From contig WTXD01000048.1 in assembly GCA_022496205.1 (NCBI GenBank), forward strand, positions 142,412 through 206,411: a DNA stretch of 64,000 nt, given 5' to 3'. Under the pieces are notes generated by a model that was not told the DNA's origin, searched no databases, and saw only the letters and a list, made by a program, of their open reading frames with translations. How positions within the stretch are numbered: position 1 is the stretch's first letter; each line of letters starts with the position of its first letter. This stretch comes from Gloeopeniophorella convolvens. Lineage: Eukaryota; Basidiomycota; Agaricomycetes; Russulales. This document shows, one piece after another, positions 46,801 to 57,928 of the stretch. Position numbers and translations under genes: made by a program.

Positions 46801-47282
46801 TCTTTGCCCTTGGGTCGAACAAAAGCGCAGTAAGGTTCCGAAACCCACCATCGCGCCGGAGCCCAAGGAGAACCCCCGACCAATTCACGACGTACGACAT
46901 CTGGTGCGCTGGCGCATTCCCCGGAACCTTCCCCGTGATCAGAAACAGCGATCAACGACACTACAAAACGATACTCGAGATGCAAGGAATCGCCTACGAC
47001 CCGTACACGGCGGGTATTCCCGCGGACGCGCCCGTAGGCGGTATCCAGGAGGAGCGTCCGGATCTGCGGCGAATGATGAACCCGGGCACCGGATTGGAGG
47101 ACGAGTTCTTCAGCCAATATGTAGACCTGAGCAAGTCGACGTGCGACGACTTAGGGACGGAGGTTTCTGCTGCGCTCGAGGATGACGATATGGAAGAGGA
47201 GGTAGAGGAGGCAGAGGAGGCAGAGTACTCGGGGGAAGAATTTGAAGGAGATGAAGGTGAAGAAGAGGACGAAGATGAGTAA
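43865..47282 (+). CDS. P-loop NTPase/nuclease-like protein 3 (intact)
   Basis: Exons 43865-44357, 44418-44450, 44504-44545, 44600-44812, 44862-45166, 45219-45291, 45363-45816 and 45875-47282 give 1006 residues with the same intron positions as genes 1 and 2. It has the variant P-loop QSSGMGKSR (GKS at 236-238), a canonical Walker B-like IVLLAFDESHEL (Asp-Glu, where genes 1-2 have Asp-Gly), a C-terminal VDFVIPFIYHD and ILIQVKND with Lys807, and a strongly acidic end. If the C-terminus is a PD-(D/E)XK-like nuclease, this is the only copy that keeps both the Walker B glutamate and the putative catalytic lysine. It is more diverged from genes 1-2 than those are from each other, so it may be the older lineage. 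A MITE is inserted 35 bp after the stop codon. Confidence 0.8.
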
Positions 47283-47317
47283 ACTCTTTGTACTGAAATC
47301 ACGAGGCGTGCTGCTAC

Positions 47318-48970
47318 AGCGGATTGCAAAACGATGGGCCCCTTTTTGACTTTTTACACACACAGCCGGAGTCTAGCGGGGATCGGAACTATCACAAACC
47401 CTCCTTGACCTCTTACCACCACCATCCCTTCGGCGCTTGTGGGTTTCCACCGTTGGGGGGTGGGCTGTCATCCGGCGACATGGCTGCCCATCCACCCCCT
47501 TCCTCGCTGTCCGTCCCCTCAGCGATCTCGCCTTCTTTTTCCACTCTGGTCGTGGTGTCGTGCGGCGGTCTTGGTGACCTTCTCCCTCTTCTGGGACTCA
47601 CTGGATAGGGGGATCTCGTTTCTTCCCTTGCACGGACGGCATTCGGACAGGGCTGGTAGCAGTGTGGTAGACGTGATGTAGGCCAGAAACCTGAAGCAAA
47701 GTCCACTCGCTACCCGCTACACCCCGATACTGTGCAAGGATAGAGGGCTAACTGCTTAAGAGCTAACCTGAATTCCGGGGGCCGCTCCCCCGCCAAACAA
47801 TCCAACGCCTTCCCCCTTCCCTCCCTCTCCTTTCACCACTGTCTTGACTTTCTTCCCCACCGCCCTCTTTTTTCATCGCTTCGCTTCGCCACCCACCCCT
47901 CCTTTCCTCCGCCCTCCCTCCCTTTCCTCCCCGGTCGTCACACCTGGACACGTCAAATTCCCATGGGCAAGTCTTCTTTCGCGCCCACAAGAGGCGCGCT
48001 GGCCGCATGTCGAGGTTCCTCCCCCCTCGTGTCCTGCCTCAAGGCACCATGCTACTGGTTTGTGGCATGCGGCCCCCTTCTTTCTCTCACGCGGCCTCAT
48101 CGGACCGGCAACCCGAGGCCCGGATTGCGCTGGGGGCCATCTCACGGTCAAATCCCCTCCGCAAGAATCCCCCTTTCCCGCCGCCGCAGTCGTGAGCTCT
48201 GCGGCCTCGGACTCCTCGAGCCCCCTTCAATGCCAGTGTAACGCTGGAGTGGGGCCCAACCCCGATTTGAAGATTGCGTCCACCCTTGGTTGCTGATCAG
48301 TGGGCGCGGTCTTGTCAGCAAGAGTAGGCTGCTAGGGGAGGGGAGTTGTGAAGCACAGGTATTTATTTGGAAGTGGTAAGTTGCTTGGCGCGGCCCCTGC
48401 TGGCCCCATGAGGCTTTGGGGCCACGCCTCGCGGTTTGCTGAGTCCACGGACTCAACTCGGACCCTTTGCTCGGCCCATCACTCATTTTCTTTTATCTAT
48501 CTTGGCATGCGTTCGGTTTCGGCCGGCCTCGGCCCGCCCCTTGTCCCGCCTCTGCCGCCCTTCAGACCGGCCCCGGGCCTTACTGCCCGCAGCCACCCCT
48601 CATCTCTTTGACTGACTTCGCATTCCACGACCCCCCTCAGCTTACATTCGTTACTTACAACCGATTTGTACAAATGGTGGCCGGCCAGTCCAGTAGCTAG
48701 CGTCAGGTACCGACCGCGTCTTGTCGTAGTCCGACTGTTGCGGAATATAAATGCTGAACCAAAAAAAAAAAAAAAAAAAAAAAAAAAGATCGGAACTATC
48801 ACCAAGCAGCAGGACCCATCCAATCACATTTGCCCGCGCGCCCATCAGCCAAGCATGACTAATCAAAATGAGTGCGCTTATAGGCGGACCTTCCATCTTG
48901 GGCTCAGCGGGAATCAAGCGCCTGTGTGTGTAAACGGTCGAGAAAGGGCCTAAGATTATGCGATCCGCTG
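47318..48970. mobile_element. Second CAGCGGAT MITE, split by a later insertion
   Basis: The ends CAGCGGATTGCAAAACG (47318) and GATTATGCGATCCGCTG (ending 48970) match the MITE at 23715-23961, with TA flanks at 47316-47317 and 48971-48972. After removing the internal insert and its duplicated 15 bp, the element is 246 bp, against 247 bp for the other copy. Confidence 0.88.
47396..48787 (+). mobile_element. Poly(A)-tailed retro-insertion of 1392 bp with 15-bp target duplication
   Basis: The MITE sequence GATCGGAACTATCAC occurs on both sides of the insert (47381-47395 and 48788-48802) but once in the uninterrupted copy near 23780. The insert ends in 27 A (48761-48787) directly before the second copy of the duplication. 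Poly(A) plus a 15-bp target duplication is the mark of target-primed reverse transcription, as used by LINEs and the RNAs they mobilise. The insert has a pyrimidine-rich first half and no reverse transcriptase or recognisable protein. It may be a SINE-like element, a 5'-truncated LINE tail or a processed transcript; the source is not in this window. Confidence 0.88.
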
Positions 48971-48972
48971 TA

Positions 48973-49496
48973 GTGACTAGTGTTGATAAGTGTTGATCGC
49001 TTCGGGAACCCCCTGTGTACCTGGCACCTCGCCCCACATGTTTAAATCCCAATCAGCCCATTCGCAATCGTTGCGACGCCCTGAGACCATCTAGCGTTCG
49101 CCCCGGGAATCTGAGAGACCTAGTCGCTGCGGCGCTTCCCCGTCCGACGGTGTCACTCCGGCTAGGGGACTGGACTGCGACGAGTCGGAAATATGAGCAA
49201 AACTCAGCGAGCGACAATGGCGATCGCCCATAGTTCAGGTCGGCTGCCGCGCTCACTGGCACTCCCGGCGAGTGCCACACCGGTCCAGACAAGTACCTGC
49301 TAGTAGTGAGTACTTGAGCCGACAAACTCGAACAAGTGCCCTCGAAGCCCCACCGATAACGGACGCAGGTCTTTCTGCAGCCTTCTGCCCTGCTACAGCT
49401 TAAGGCTCCAACTGAAAGTACCGGACCCTACATCACCACGCGCGGACAGGGCAGCGACGATGTACCTCAAAGATGTACTCTATATACCTCCGTGCA
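48973..49496. other. Spacer between the split MITE and the ATRIP gene 3' end
   Basis: About 520 bp with no gene or repeat that I can support. Its right end probably holds the 3' UTR of the minus-strand gene. Confidence 0.5.
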
Positions 49497-52400
49497 CTAC
49501 ACATACTCTAGTTGCTCACTATCTTGATACATAGCTATATCGGCCTCCGCCACAGACCCCTCCATACTCCCGCTGCTCTCCTTACGCACCTCCGCGCTCG
49601 TGCCCGCGTCACCGGCGCCCCGCTCCGCCGCATCCTCCTCGCCCTGGAACAGCGACCACACGCTCTCGCCCTCGGGCCCCGCAACGACGAGGTCCATCAC
49701 GTCGCGCGCCGGGTCCGCAAGCTGCTCGAGCAGCGCGCGGTCCGCCGCGCACACTGCGTCCGGCGGCTCCGCGAAGCTCAGCCGGCCGAGCGCGACGACG
49801 AACTGGTGCCCGATGCCGTTGAAGTGTCGCGGCGGCGCAGCCTGCAGGCGCGCGCGCAGGCCGGCGCCCGGGCCGGCGCTGCCCGGGGCGCGGAAGAGCA
49901 CGTAGTGCAGGAGGAGCATGCCGCGTCCGAGGCCGGCGACGGTGCTGCGCGCCGTGCGACAGCGGTCAGCGTGAGGAAATAGAAGGAGAGATAGGCGGTG
50001 CGCACGAGGAAAGTAGAGAGGGCGATGCCATTAGCTCGGGCTCTTCCTCCCATAGCGTGGTCGAGAGGTTCGCGAGGAGCGTGACGAGCGACGGCACCAG
50101 GAATGGCGTCTCAGAAAGGATAGTTACGCCGTCCTTGTGCGCCATCGCGAGGGAAATCAATGTCGTAAGGACAGATGCGCGGATGGAATGGCCCTTTGAA
50201 TGGAACTGTTTAGTCTGATTTCGGACGGCACATGGAACGTATTTGGGCGTACCTCAGCACCCGTCCGGCTAGGGTCGATCAGGAGAGCACACATCCTGTC
50301 CACCTGGGGCAACTTCGCGAAGTCGCGGGCACCTCTGGATGCTTCGTCAGGGAAGGATAGAAGTGATCGAAAGACGGCGGTTTCTAAGTACGATGAGCGA
50401 TTATTATAAGCACGTTAACGTCACTCTGCACGACTCACTGAAAGAGAGGTACGACAATGTGCGCGTCGAGCATTCCAAGAAAGAAGTCGGTTGGTTCTTG
50501 CTGAGCATCGTGGTGAGCATATTTGGGGTTTGCGGAATGACGACAAGTCTGTGTATACGTCAGTGCGGGCAATGATAGGTGGAGGACTCGGCTCAACTGC
50601 GAGTGATAGGCGGGTGGGAGCGAATAAATGATCGCGTCAAGGAGACCAAATGTTTCCCGCGCAAGGTCAAGATATAGAGCGCGCTCTTCAGCCCGTTCTG
50701 GTTCTTTCGGATTGGTGTTCATGGGAGATAGATGGGTGGTGATGAGAGTACAGATGGTGTCGAGAAACACAGGGCCATTAGTGGATTTCAGTAGGTTAGT
50801 CGTGAAGGACGGCAGACAGATGGAGAGAACAGTCAGTAGATTAAACAGGGCAGCCAGGGGCTTGAACTAAGTATGGAGTCAGCGCTAGGTCAATACAAGG
50901 AAGGTACAGACTCACCCGGGTATTCGGGATGAGAACATTCATCATCTGCACGAGCGCATCGCCAACGATGCGCATGATGGGGTCAGATTCGCCCGAGCCT
51001 ACGGCCAGTGCGTCCATCAGCGTCGAGCTTGCCAAAGAAAATTTGCTGGCGCTGTCTCCTTCAAGCGGAGGTTGTGCGAAGAGAAGTTGGATCGTGGCGG
51101 GAGCAGTCGTCGAGGTTGAATGAGTAATTACAAGCTGTCGCATCTGCGTCCCATCCATTAGCGCTGCATATACAGGGCTTAAAGCTCATGACGCACCCGA
51201 CCGATCCAATCAAAAGAAATAGGAGACTTCGACGGAGGCACAGTAGGCAAGTCCTTCTTGATGTCATTGTTCGGGGAAACGTGGAACCCATGATCAGAGT
51301 CGAAGCCACCAAATGGCCCACTGTCAGCATCAACATCCATGGAATCGTCGGCTTGTGTGCGCGCTGGAGCCCGGACAGGACTACTGGGAGGCGACAATGG
51401 TGGTGGCTCCGCATCACGCTCACGCGTTCGCTGACTCTGCTCGAACAAAGGAACTCGCGCCCGTCCTGGGTCTTTCTTAGGAGGTGGCGCGAACGCATTG
51501 ACAAAGCCTGGAAGGGCTGAACGCGATTTCGATGGACGCGCAGGAGGCTTCTGAGGGCGAACAGGAGATGGTGTTTGAGCACCAGCGTTGTGCGGACGGC
51601 GCGGAGTGATGGGACCTGTGTCGAATCGAGGTATCTGGGAGGATGTGGGAGCTTGAGAAGACGCAGGTAGTCGAGGTACTGCCCGACGCGATGCTTCAAT
51701 CTCGTGCTGTTTGAAAACCAGCTGCGTACGCAGGCGCTCGAGTTCCGCTTCTTGCTTTTTCTGCGCCGCGAGCTGTGCAGCCTCAAGACTCTCCTTCGCC
51801 GCCCGTAATTTGGCCGTCTCCTCGTTGTGCACAGCTGCAGTCTTCGACTAGCTTAGCGACGCAATAGAGAAACGCACGATGAAGCATACCTTCTGTAAAT
51901 TCGCGCGTAAAATCTCGACTTCGCCGATCTTAGCCCGCTTTTCAGCAACTGCTTGGTCCAACGTTTGCTGCTTCTCAGTGTTCGCCTTCTCGAGCTAGAT
52001 AGCGCCATGTTAGTACGCAGTCCGCTAGGAAAGAAACTACATACTTCTTGTACTTGCGATCGCAGTGCCGCCAATTCATCCTTCAGAGAGGACATATCCT
52101 CGATCGAAGATGTGCGCTGGCTGGTCACCGCGACCTGCTGTTGGCGTTGCTGGTAGAGCTGGCGGGGTCGGAGATGGGAAAGAGGTTGGGGTTGGGCGCG
52201 GGGAGCCATCTGCGTTTGAGTTTGAAGAAGTACTTGCGAAGGCGGTTGCACATGAGCCGAAGGTGCTACTGCACCCGATGACGCATTCATGGACGAGGCA
52301 ACTTCGTTGTTGACCTCAGAAATTGCATTACGGAGCGCGGCACGCATGCCATCGCTGAACGACGAGGTCCGGGTCAACGCGTTCGTGCGAGCAGCAGGCT

Positions 52401-53008
52401 TGGAAGTCAGCGCAGGACTGGCATGACGGGTGGCAGGGTTTCTGGAACTGGGCGTAATTGTATTACGCGCGATTCGCGCCATACTCGGTCCTGCGGTGGC
52501 ATTGCTTGGCGCAGGAGAATGCTTCGCTGATAATTGGGGAGCCACAGATGCCCTCGCAGAGGCCAGACTCTGTTCAAGGTTGAAATTGGTGAGGAAGCGG
52601 TATAGGCATGGGCTATGGATCACGCACCATTCCTGGGCCTGGGCGCCGCACATTCTGGCTCACTGGTGACTCCGGTTGTTGACTCTCGGTACTGGGGTGG
52701 CCCTGATTGCTATAAAAGCCATTGTTGACGGTGATCTCCGGAAGGTCCATATCCTCCAACGAGAATCTTGAGGATACTTTAGGCTTCGGGGGTGGTGTTA
52801 CCTTGCGTGGCTGCTGCACTTGTGGTGGAGCCCATCCGCTGTTCGTCTTTAGCCTTTTGGCGGGGGGAGCTGGTGTATGGCTGTCCGGTGGCCTGGGTCG
52901 GGGTGCGCGCGCGGCATTGAAGTTTCGTTCGGTCGCGTCGAGAGCCGCGAGTATCTGGTCATCGAGTACAATGTCGTCGAAGCCATATTCGTCATCTGAG
53001 TCTGCCAT
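49497..53008 (-). CDS. ATRIP: ATRIP/Rad26/Lcd1 DNA-damage checkpoint protein
   Basis: Ten exons: 52628-53008, 52045-52569, 51890-51994, 51197-51847, 50916-51143, 50559-50866, 50439-50500, 50253-50383, 50006-50205 and 49497-49944. They total 1013 codons (1012 residues) with every phase consistent. ATRIP proteins bind RPA-coated DNA and recruit the ATR/Mec1/Rad3 kinase in the nucleus. The N-terminus is acidic (MADSDDEYGFDDIVLDDQ). A coiled coil follows (SSLKDELAALRSQVQE, then EKRAKIGEVEILRANLQK), and EAELERLRTQLVFKQHEIEA is the most characteristic segment. After a disordered region comes the helical-repeat C-terminus (LVITHSTSTTAPATIQLLF, LLIDPSRTGAE, LLLHYVLFRAPG, LDLVVAGPEGESVWSLFQ). The length suits fungal homologues. 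The smallest exon is 62 nt. Confidence 0.85.
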
Positions 53009-53209
53009 TAACAGAGTATATGGACTGGATCACATATGAGGATGTCTCCAGGCGCGATGCCGGGAGTCATGCAATGGGAAATCGAGGTGGATGGGAAACA
53101 TCAAAGGCAAAGACGCGTTGAATACGAGTAACCGCGACTCGGGCGCCTTCGTTCGGATGCTGCCGGGAACTGCCAGTACCCCGGCCACTCCGACTTCGAA
53201 AGCGCTACG

Positions 53210-53988
53210 CACTGCAGGCATTGACCGGAAATCCGGCCGACGTCAGGGGATCGAAATGTGCTCAAAAGAGCCAGTTTCGGATGGGTTACCGAGTGGGCAG
53301 GAAAGCCACCCTCAATAACTTATTTTCGTTACCTGACCGGGAGCGCCATCTACCGGTTCGAAAGGATTTGCCACGGAAATAGCAGTTAGATATTGAAAAT
53401 TAATCCAAAAGAAGTTATCTCAGCTGAGCTGATTGCGTGCCAAAAGATCTTGTATCGGCGGTGCTGATTGGACGTTGATATGACTAATTAATATTTACGA
53501 TAAGCGGTTGCTTTGATGTAATTAGGATGTCTTCTTCGAGCACTGCCCTCAAGGCAACCTCAAGGTTGCTGAAAGGTATTGTTTCAGAAGGCTTGTGGCA
53601 ATCCAGGACTTATTTTAGTGGCCTGGGAATAGCCTTTCAGCAACCTTGAGGCCAGTGCTGAAAGGAATTATTGCAGTTACATCAAAGCAACCGCTTATCG
53701 TAAATATTAATTAGTCATATCAACGTCCAATCAGCACCGCCGATACAAGATCTTTTGGCACGCAATCAGCTCAGCTGAGATAACTTCTTTTGGATTAATT
53801 TTCAATATCTAACTGCTATTTCCGTGGCAAATCCTTTCGAACCGGTAGATGGCGCTCCCGGTCAGGTAACGAAAATAAGTTATTGAGGGTGGCTTTCCTG
53901 CCCACTCGGTAACCCATCCGAAACTGGCTCTTTTGAGCACATTTCGATCCCCTGACGTCAGCCGGATTTCCAGTCAATGCCTGCAGTG
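53210..53988. mobile_element. 779-bp foldback element with 312-bp inverted arms
   Basis: 53210-53521 and 53677-53988 are inverted copies of each other with only a few mismatches, separated by 155 bp. The ends read CACTGCAGGCATTGAC and its complement. The central part carries a second inverted pair (CTCAAGGTTGCTGAAAGG near 53560, CCTTTCAGCAACCTTGAG near 53633), so nearly the whole element can fold into one hairpin. No open frame is supported. No clear target-site duplication is visible; GGCCACT occurs on both sides but not flush with the ends. It lies between the divergent ATRIP and DUF6535 genes. Confidence 0.85.
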
Positions 53989-54077
53989 ATACTGGCCACT
54001 AGTTACCTCCGGAAGTTGAAGGGGCTCGGCGCGCCCCCCACTCCATCGCGTCCCACCGCCGTCGATACTGCAGCGCG

Positions 54078-56570
54078 ATGCCACATCCGCAGACAAGAAA
54101 CGGAAACATACTCCCCGTGACTGCAACCGAGACAGCAGCCAGCCCAGGTGAGTGCTGCATGGCCCGCGCGCGGCTCCTCGCTGAGTATGCGCCCTCCGAC
54201 TCCTAGATCCTGGTGCCCCAGTAGCCGCATCTGCTGGTCGCGAGCCCAGCAAACAAGAGGGAAATTTCTCAGATGGATCCGGTCCCATCTTTGCCATGTA
54301 CCTCGAGAAGGCCGAAAAGGAAGATGACAAGATGACCGAGAGTTGGAAGGGAGACGCAGATGGTATCCTTGTATTTGTGCGTTGTCATTCGTCTTATTCT
54401 CGCTCCCCATCGTAAACACTTACACCTCCCACCGTAGACTGGTCTTTTCTCTGCCACCGTCGCGACGTTCATTGCCATGTCGCTTCCCAATCTCACTCAG
54501 AACTCTCAGGACACCTCTGCATTCTATCTCGTTCATCTTTACCAACTCTCCGTGGCTGAGTCGAACAGCTCATCGTCCATTCCCCTCCCTTCCCTCCCCG
54601 ACCCTTCATCCTTCTCCCCGCCTTCATCGGCCATCTGGGTCAACATCCTCTGGTTTCTCAGCCTCGTCATCAGTCTCACGTGCGCCCTCCTCGCGACCCT
54701 TCTCCAGCAATGGGCCCGTCGATATCTTCGACTCACCAGATCACCGGTCACTCTGCACAAGCGCGCGCGAATCCGGTCGTTCTTCAAAGAAGGCGTTGAC
54801 AAGCTCTACCTTCCTGTTGTCGTTGAAGCGCTTCCGGGACTGCTCCACATCTCCGTCTTCCTTTTCTTCGCCGGCCTCGTCGTGTTCCTCTCCGACATCA
54901 GCAAACCCGTGTTCAAGGCGATTCTATCCTGCATCTGTGCAAGCGCCGGCCTTTACGTTTGCGCTACATTGATGCCGCTATTCCGTTACGACAGTCCCTA
55001 CTACACACCACTATCTGGGCTCGCCTGGCGATGTGATTCGGTGCTCGAGTTCATAACAGGGTCTATCTTCGCCCTTCCATACTACCTCTTTGAACGCCTT
55101 CTGGATGCGGCCAACCTTATCCCAAACTCTACAATCTCAAGCTCGTTGGATACGATCTTCGGCGACTGGGAAGACCGTATAGCGTTCCACTGGCAGCACG
55201 ACATCACAGAGGCGGCGGGCGAGGTTGCGCTGGGACTCCCTTGGCAGATTGATGGGCGGGCGATTCAATCGTTTATCCAGACACTAGACGAAGACCACGA
55301 GATTGAGAGACTTGTCGCCGGTATCCCGGGCTTCCTTCACTCAAAGGTCGTTGAAGAACCTGCAAATGTCCTACTGGAGCCAAGTTTTGGAGATTTTCTC
55401 ACGCATAGTATTCTCGAGTTTAGACAACGCACGTTGTCGTCCGACGTGATTCCTCAAGACACCAAGGTGCGCCGAGGCGCACTGTGCGCGGGAGCGTTGG
55501 GAGCCTTCCCTCGCCTGTTTCCCGTGGCTATCACGGATGAACATCTTGGCACGTTGATCGACTGGACTGACTTCGGTGTGGTCGCGTCGCGACGCATCAA
55601 AGACCCCGACCAAGAAACAGCCTTTATGGCTCGGTCCATTATGGCTGCCACCACTGCAGCGGTTGGTCGGACTGACGAGCGTTGGTTCCCAGTCATGATG
55701 GACCAGCTAGGTGTAGATGATTCCACACTTCGACGGTACATTTCGCATGGAGATGATCTCTTGCTCGCGAACCTCCTCCAATTTCTTCGAAGCGATCTTG
55801 CAGCTATGGTCCGGGATCAGGCCACTTTTGGCGAGTATTGTTTTTATATCCTGAGGAAGGACATCCATATCGAACGTTGCCTGCCCGAGCTCCAACACGA
55901 GTTCTGCAAGTTGTGGAACGGCATCGTAGACACCGCTGCGGCCGATTACTTCGATGGCTTCCGGAATTCTCACCCCAGCAGCATGCTCGCCTTCAGGTTG
56001 CGTGGCTTATTGGGAGTATTGCACCCGGAATTCGTTCCGTCGCTCGTTGCCATTGAGGAACCATCCTCCTTTACCTACGTGCTCCCAACATTTCCGCGAT
56101 GCCCCGATCCAAGGCACCGTAGCCGACCGCCCTCTACTCCATCCAACGACCCACGACTCACAACCGTCCTTCCACCTACTTTTTCACCGCCATCTAGCGA
56201 ACGCTGCAACAACATCCCTGTGCCCTCTCTGGAGCATTTAGGCTTGCCAGCACCCTCACCGGACTCGCAACTCGACACTGCCACATCTCCCTCAGCTCCC
56301 GCTCGGGACGACATCGCGCTGTCGACAAGTCCCCGACCAGTCCCGCACGTACCAGCAGGCGCCGCATCCCTTCCGAACAGCTCTAGGATCCCGCGTCCGT
56401 CTGCTGTGCTACTCTCAGTCAGCACAGGCCAAGACGCTGCCGCACCAGTGTCCCTGGAGCATCCCGAGGCGCTGCCACTAGGCTATGGCGACGCTATCAT
56501 CTCCATTCAGTACCCTGCCCATAATGTCCGACCTGCAGCTGCTCACGATAATTTCCAATTACCCTCTTGA
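54078..56570 (+). CDS. DUF6535 membrane protein (intact, outside the array)
   Basis: Exons 54078-54147, 54207-54376 and 54438-56570 (introns of 59 and 61 bp) give 790 residues. Exon 1 reads MPHPQTRNGNILPVTATETA, and exon 2 GNFSDGSGPIFAMYLEKAEK and GDADGILVF. Exon 3 opens TGLFSATVATFIAMSLPNLT with the DUF6535 core WVNILWFLSLVISLTCALL and QQWARRYLRLTRS, then two hydrophobic hairpins (HISVFLFFAGLVVFLSDI; YVCATLMPLF) up to about residue 255. The soluble part contains RAIQSFIQTLDEDHEIERL and ends in a P/S-rich tail. By exon 2 sequence it is closer to the B copies of the array than to the A copies. Its 5' part has a broken duplicate at 58802-59201. Function unknown. Confidence 0.88.
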
Positions 56571-57394
56571 AGTCAGAGTCATTGATATCATCTCCCTCAC
56601 CAGCGAGTCGTCGTACCTGTACATAATTGTCTATGCGTGCGCTTTCATAGTACCGGGGCCCCGCGTACCTCTATGTCTCGCGATACGACTCGTTTGATTC
56701 GGACGCGGATCTGGATCGGACAATTCTTACTATACTCACTACTTACTTCTTGCATGGCTATCACTAGTTCGTATGCCTCGGTCGTCGGTATAATTCGTAT
56801 TATGCTCCTGCCCACTTACATATCCGGCTCACCCATACTTCGCGACACGTACGTGTATATGGAATTGTCGATCTATTGCATGCGCTCGAGAGTTTGTACG
56901 AGAACAATACTTTGAAATGAGTTGGTTACACGGACAGCACACAACAAGCATCTGATAGCCAGAGCCCGAGCAAGTGAGGCCGCGCATGGGCCGAAGAGCC
57001 TGGACGAAGCACGACATCATGGAGCCCACGGCGCTCATGGACAGTACGGGAGGGTCCATAACCCCAAGGACCCCGGAGGCTTCGCATACACACTTCGTAC
57101 ACGCGGGTGGTCTTGGCCGAGGCCTCTGGACTTGTCGTTGAGCATCTGCGCTGGAAACAGAAACATGAGTGATGATAAAGTGGCGATAGCAACCCGCGGG
57201 CGCTGCAAGGGCTCCATCGACGGAACGCATATACATAGCTGCCGGGCGAAGGGTAGCTGTCCCGGCTATAGCGTGGGCTCGAAGAGAACAGACGCCTCCC
57301 GCAGAGTCGTCGAGCCTTGACAGGCTACAACTGACATCACTCTCCGTTTCTCACGTCTGCGCAGTAGAAGGCGCCCTTTCGGGCTCACACTGGG
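56571..57394. other. Downstream of the DUF6535 gene; no gene seen
   Basis: The first part resembles the 3' regions of the B copies and is likely 3' UTR. Beyond about 56900 there are open frames on both strands without motifs. No RNA gene was recognised. Confidence 0.5.
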
Positions 57395-57532
57395 CGATGT
57401 GCGTGCGCGCCGCGCGTCGACCCCCACGTTGAGCGGAAAAGACTCGTGGAAGTGCCGCACGTAGCGTGCAACCCTGTAGGCGGAACGCGCTCAGCACATA
57501 CGGGACGGCGATGGCGGAAACGGGCCACGCAC
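57395..57532 (-). pseudogene. Fragment of the Ted1/Cdc1-like gene (intron 2 and exon 3)
   Basis: On the minus strand an intron-like stretch starting TGCGTGCGTGGCCCG and ending CCGCCTACAG leads into codons reading RYVRHFHESFPLNVGVDAR. The intact gene has intron 2 starting GTGCGTGCGCGACC, followed by exon 3 RYVQHFHDFFPLDDGVEAR. Homology ends where GNADVG would follow. No other exons are nearby. Confidence 0.6.
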
Positions 57533-57539
57533 GCAATGT

Positions 57540-57928
57540 ACCGAGGAAGGACGGGGGGTTGAGGTTGAGCGCGGTGTGCCGTCTGTGTTTGAGTCTGAAG
57601 AGGTACTTGCGAGGGCAGTTTTAAATGCGCCGAAGGTGCTGCTGCACCTGATGACGTGTCCATGGACGAGGCGGCCTCATTGTTCACCGGCACCTCAGAG
57701 ATGGCATCGTAGAGCGCGACATGTATGCCATCGCTGAATGACGAGGTTCGGGTCAGCGCATTCGTGCGAACAGCAGGCTTGGAGGACTGACATGGCGGAT
57801 GACAGGATTCCTGGAGCTGGGGGAAATTGTATTATGCACGCTTCTCGCTATGCACGGTCCCGCGGCGGCATATTGCTTGACGCAGGAGAGTGTGATTACC
57901 CGCGGAGCCGCAGAAGCCTTCCCAGAGA
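57540..57928 (-). pseudogene. Fragment of the ATRIP gene
   Basis: It matches 52190-52562 of the intact ATRIP gene in the same orientation. Recognisable pieces are NTISPSSRNPVIRHVS (NTITPSSRNPATRHAS in the gene) and NNEAASSMDTSSGAAAPSAH (NNEVASSMNASSGAVAPSAH). Frame changes break the reading frame. Only part of exon 2 is represented. Confidence 0.75.

Noticed and set aside
48761..48787. A27 run as a simple microsatellite
   Set aside because: It ends exactly at a 15-bp duplicated target site flanking a 1.39-kb insert, so it is the tail of a retro-insertion.
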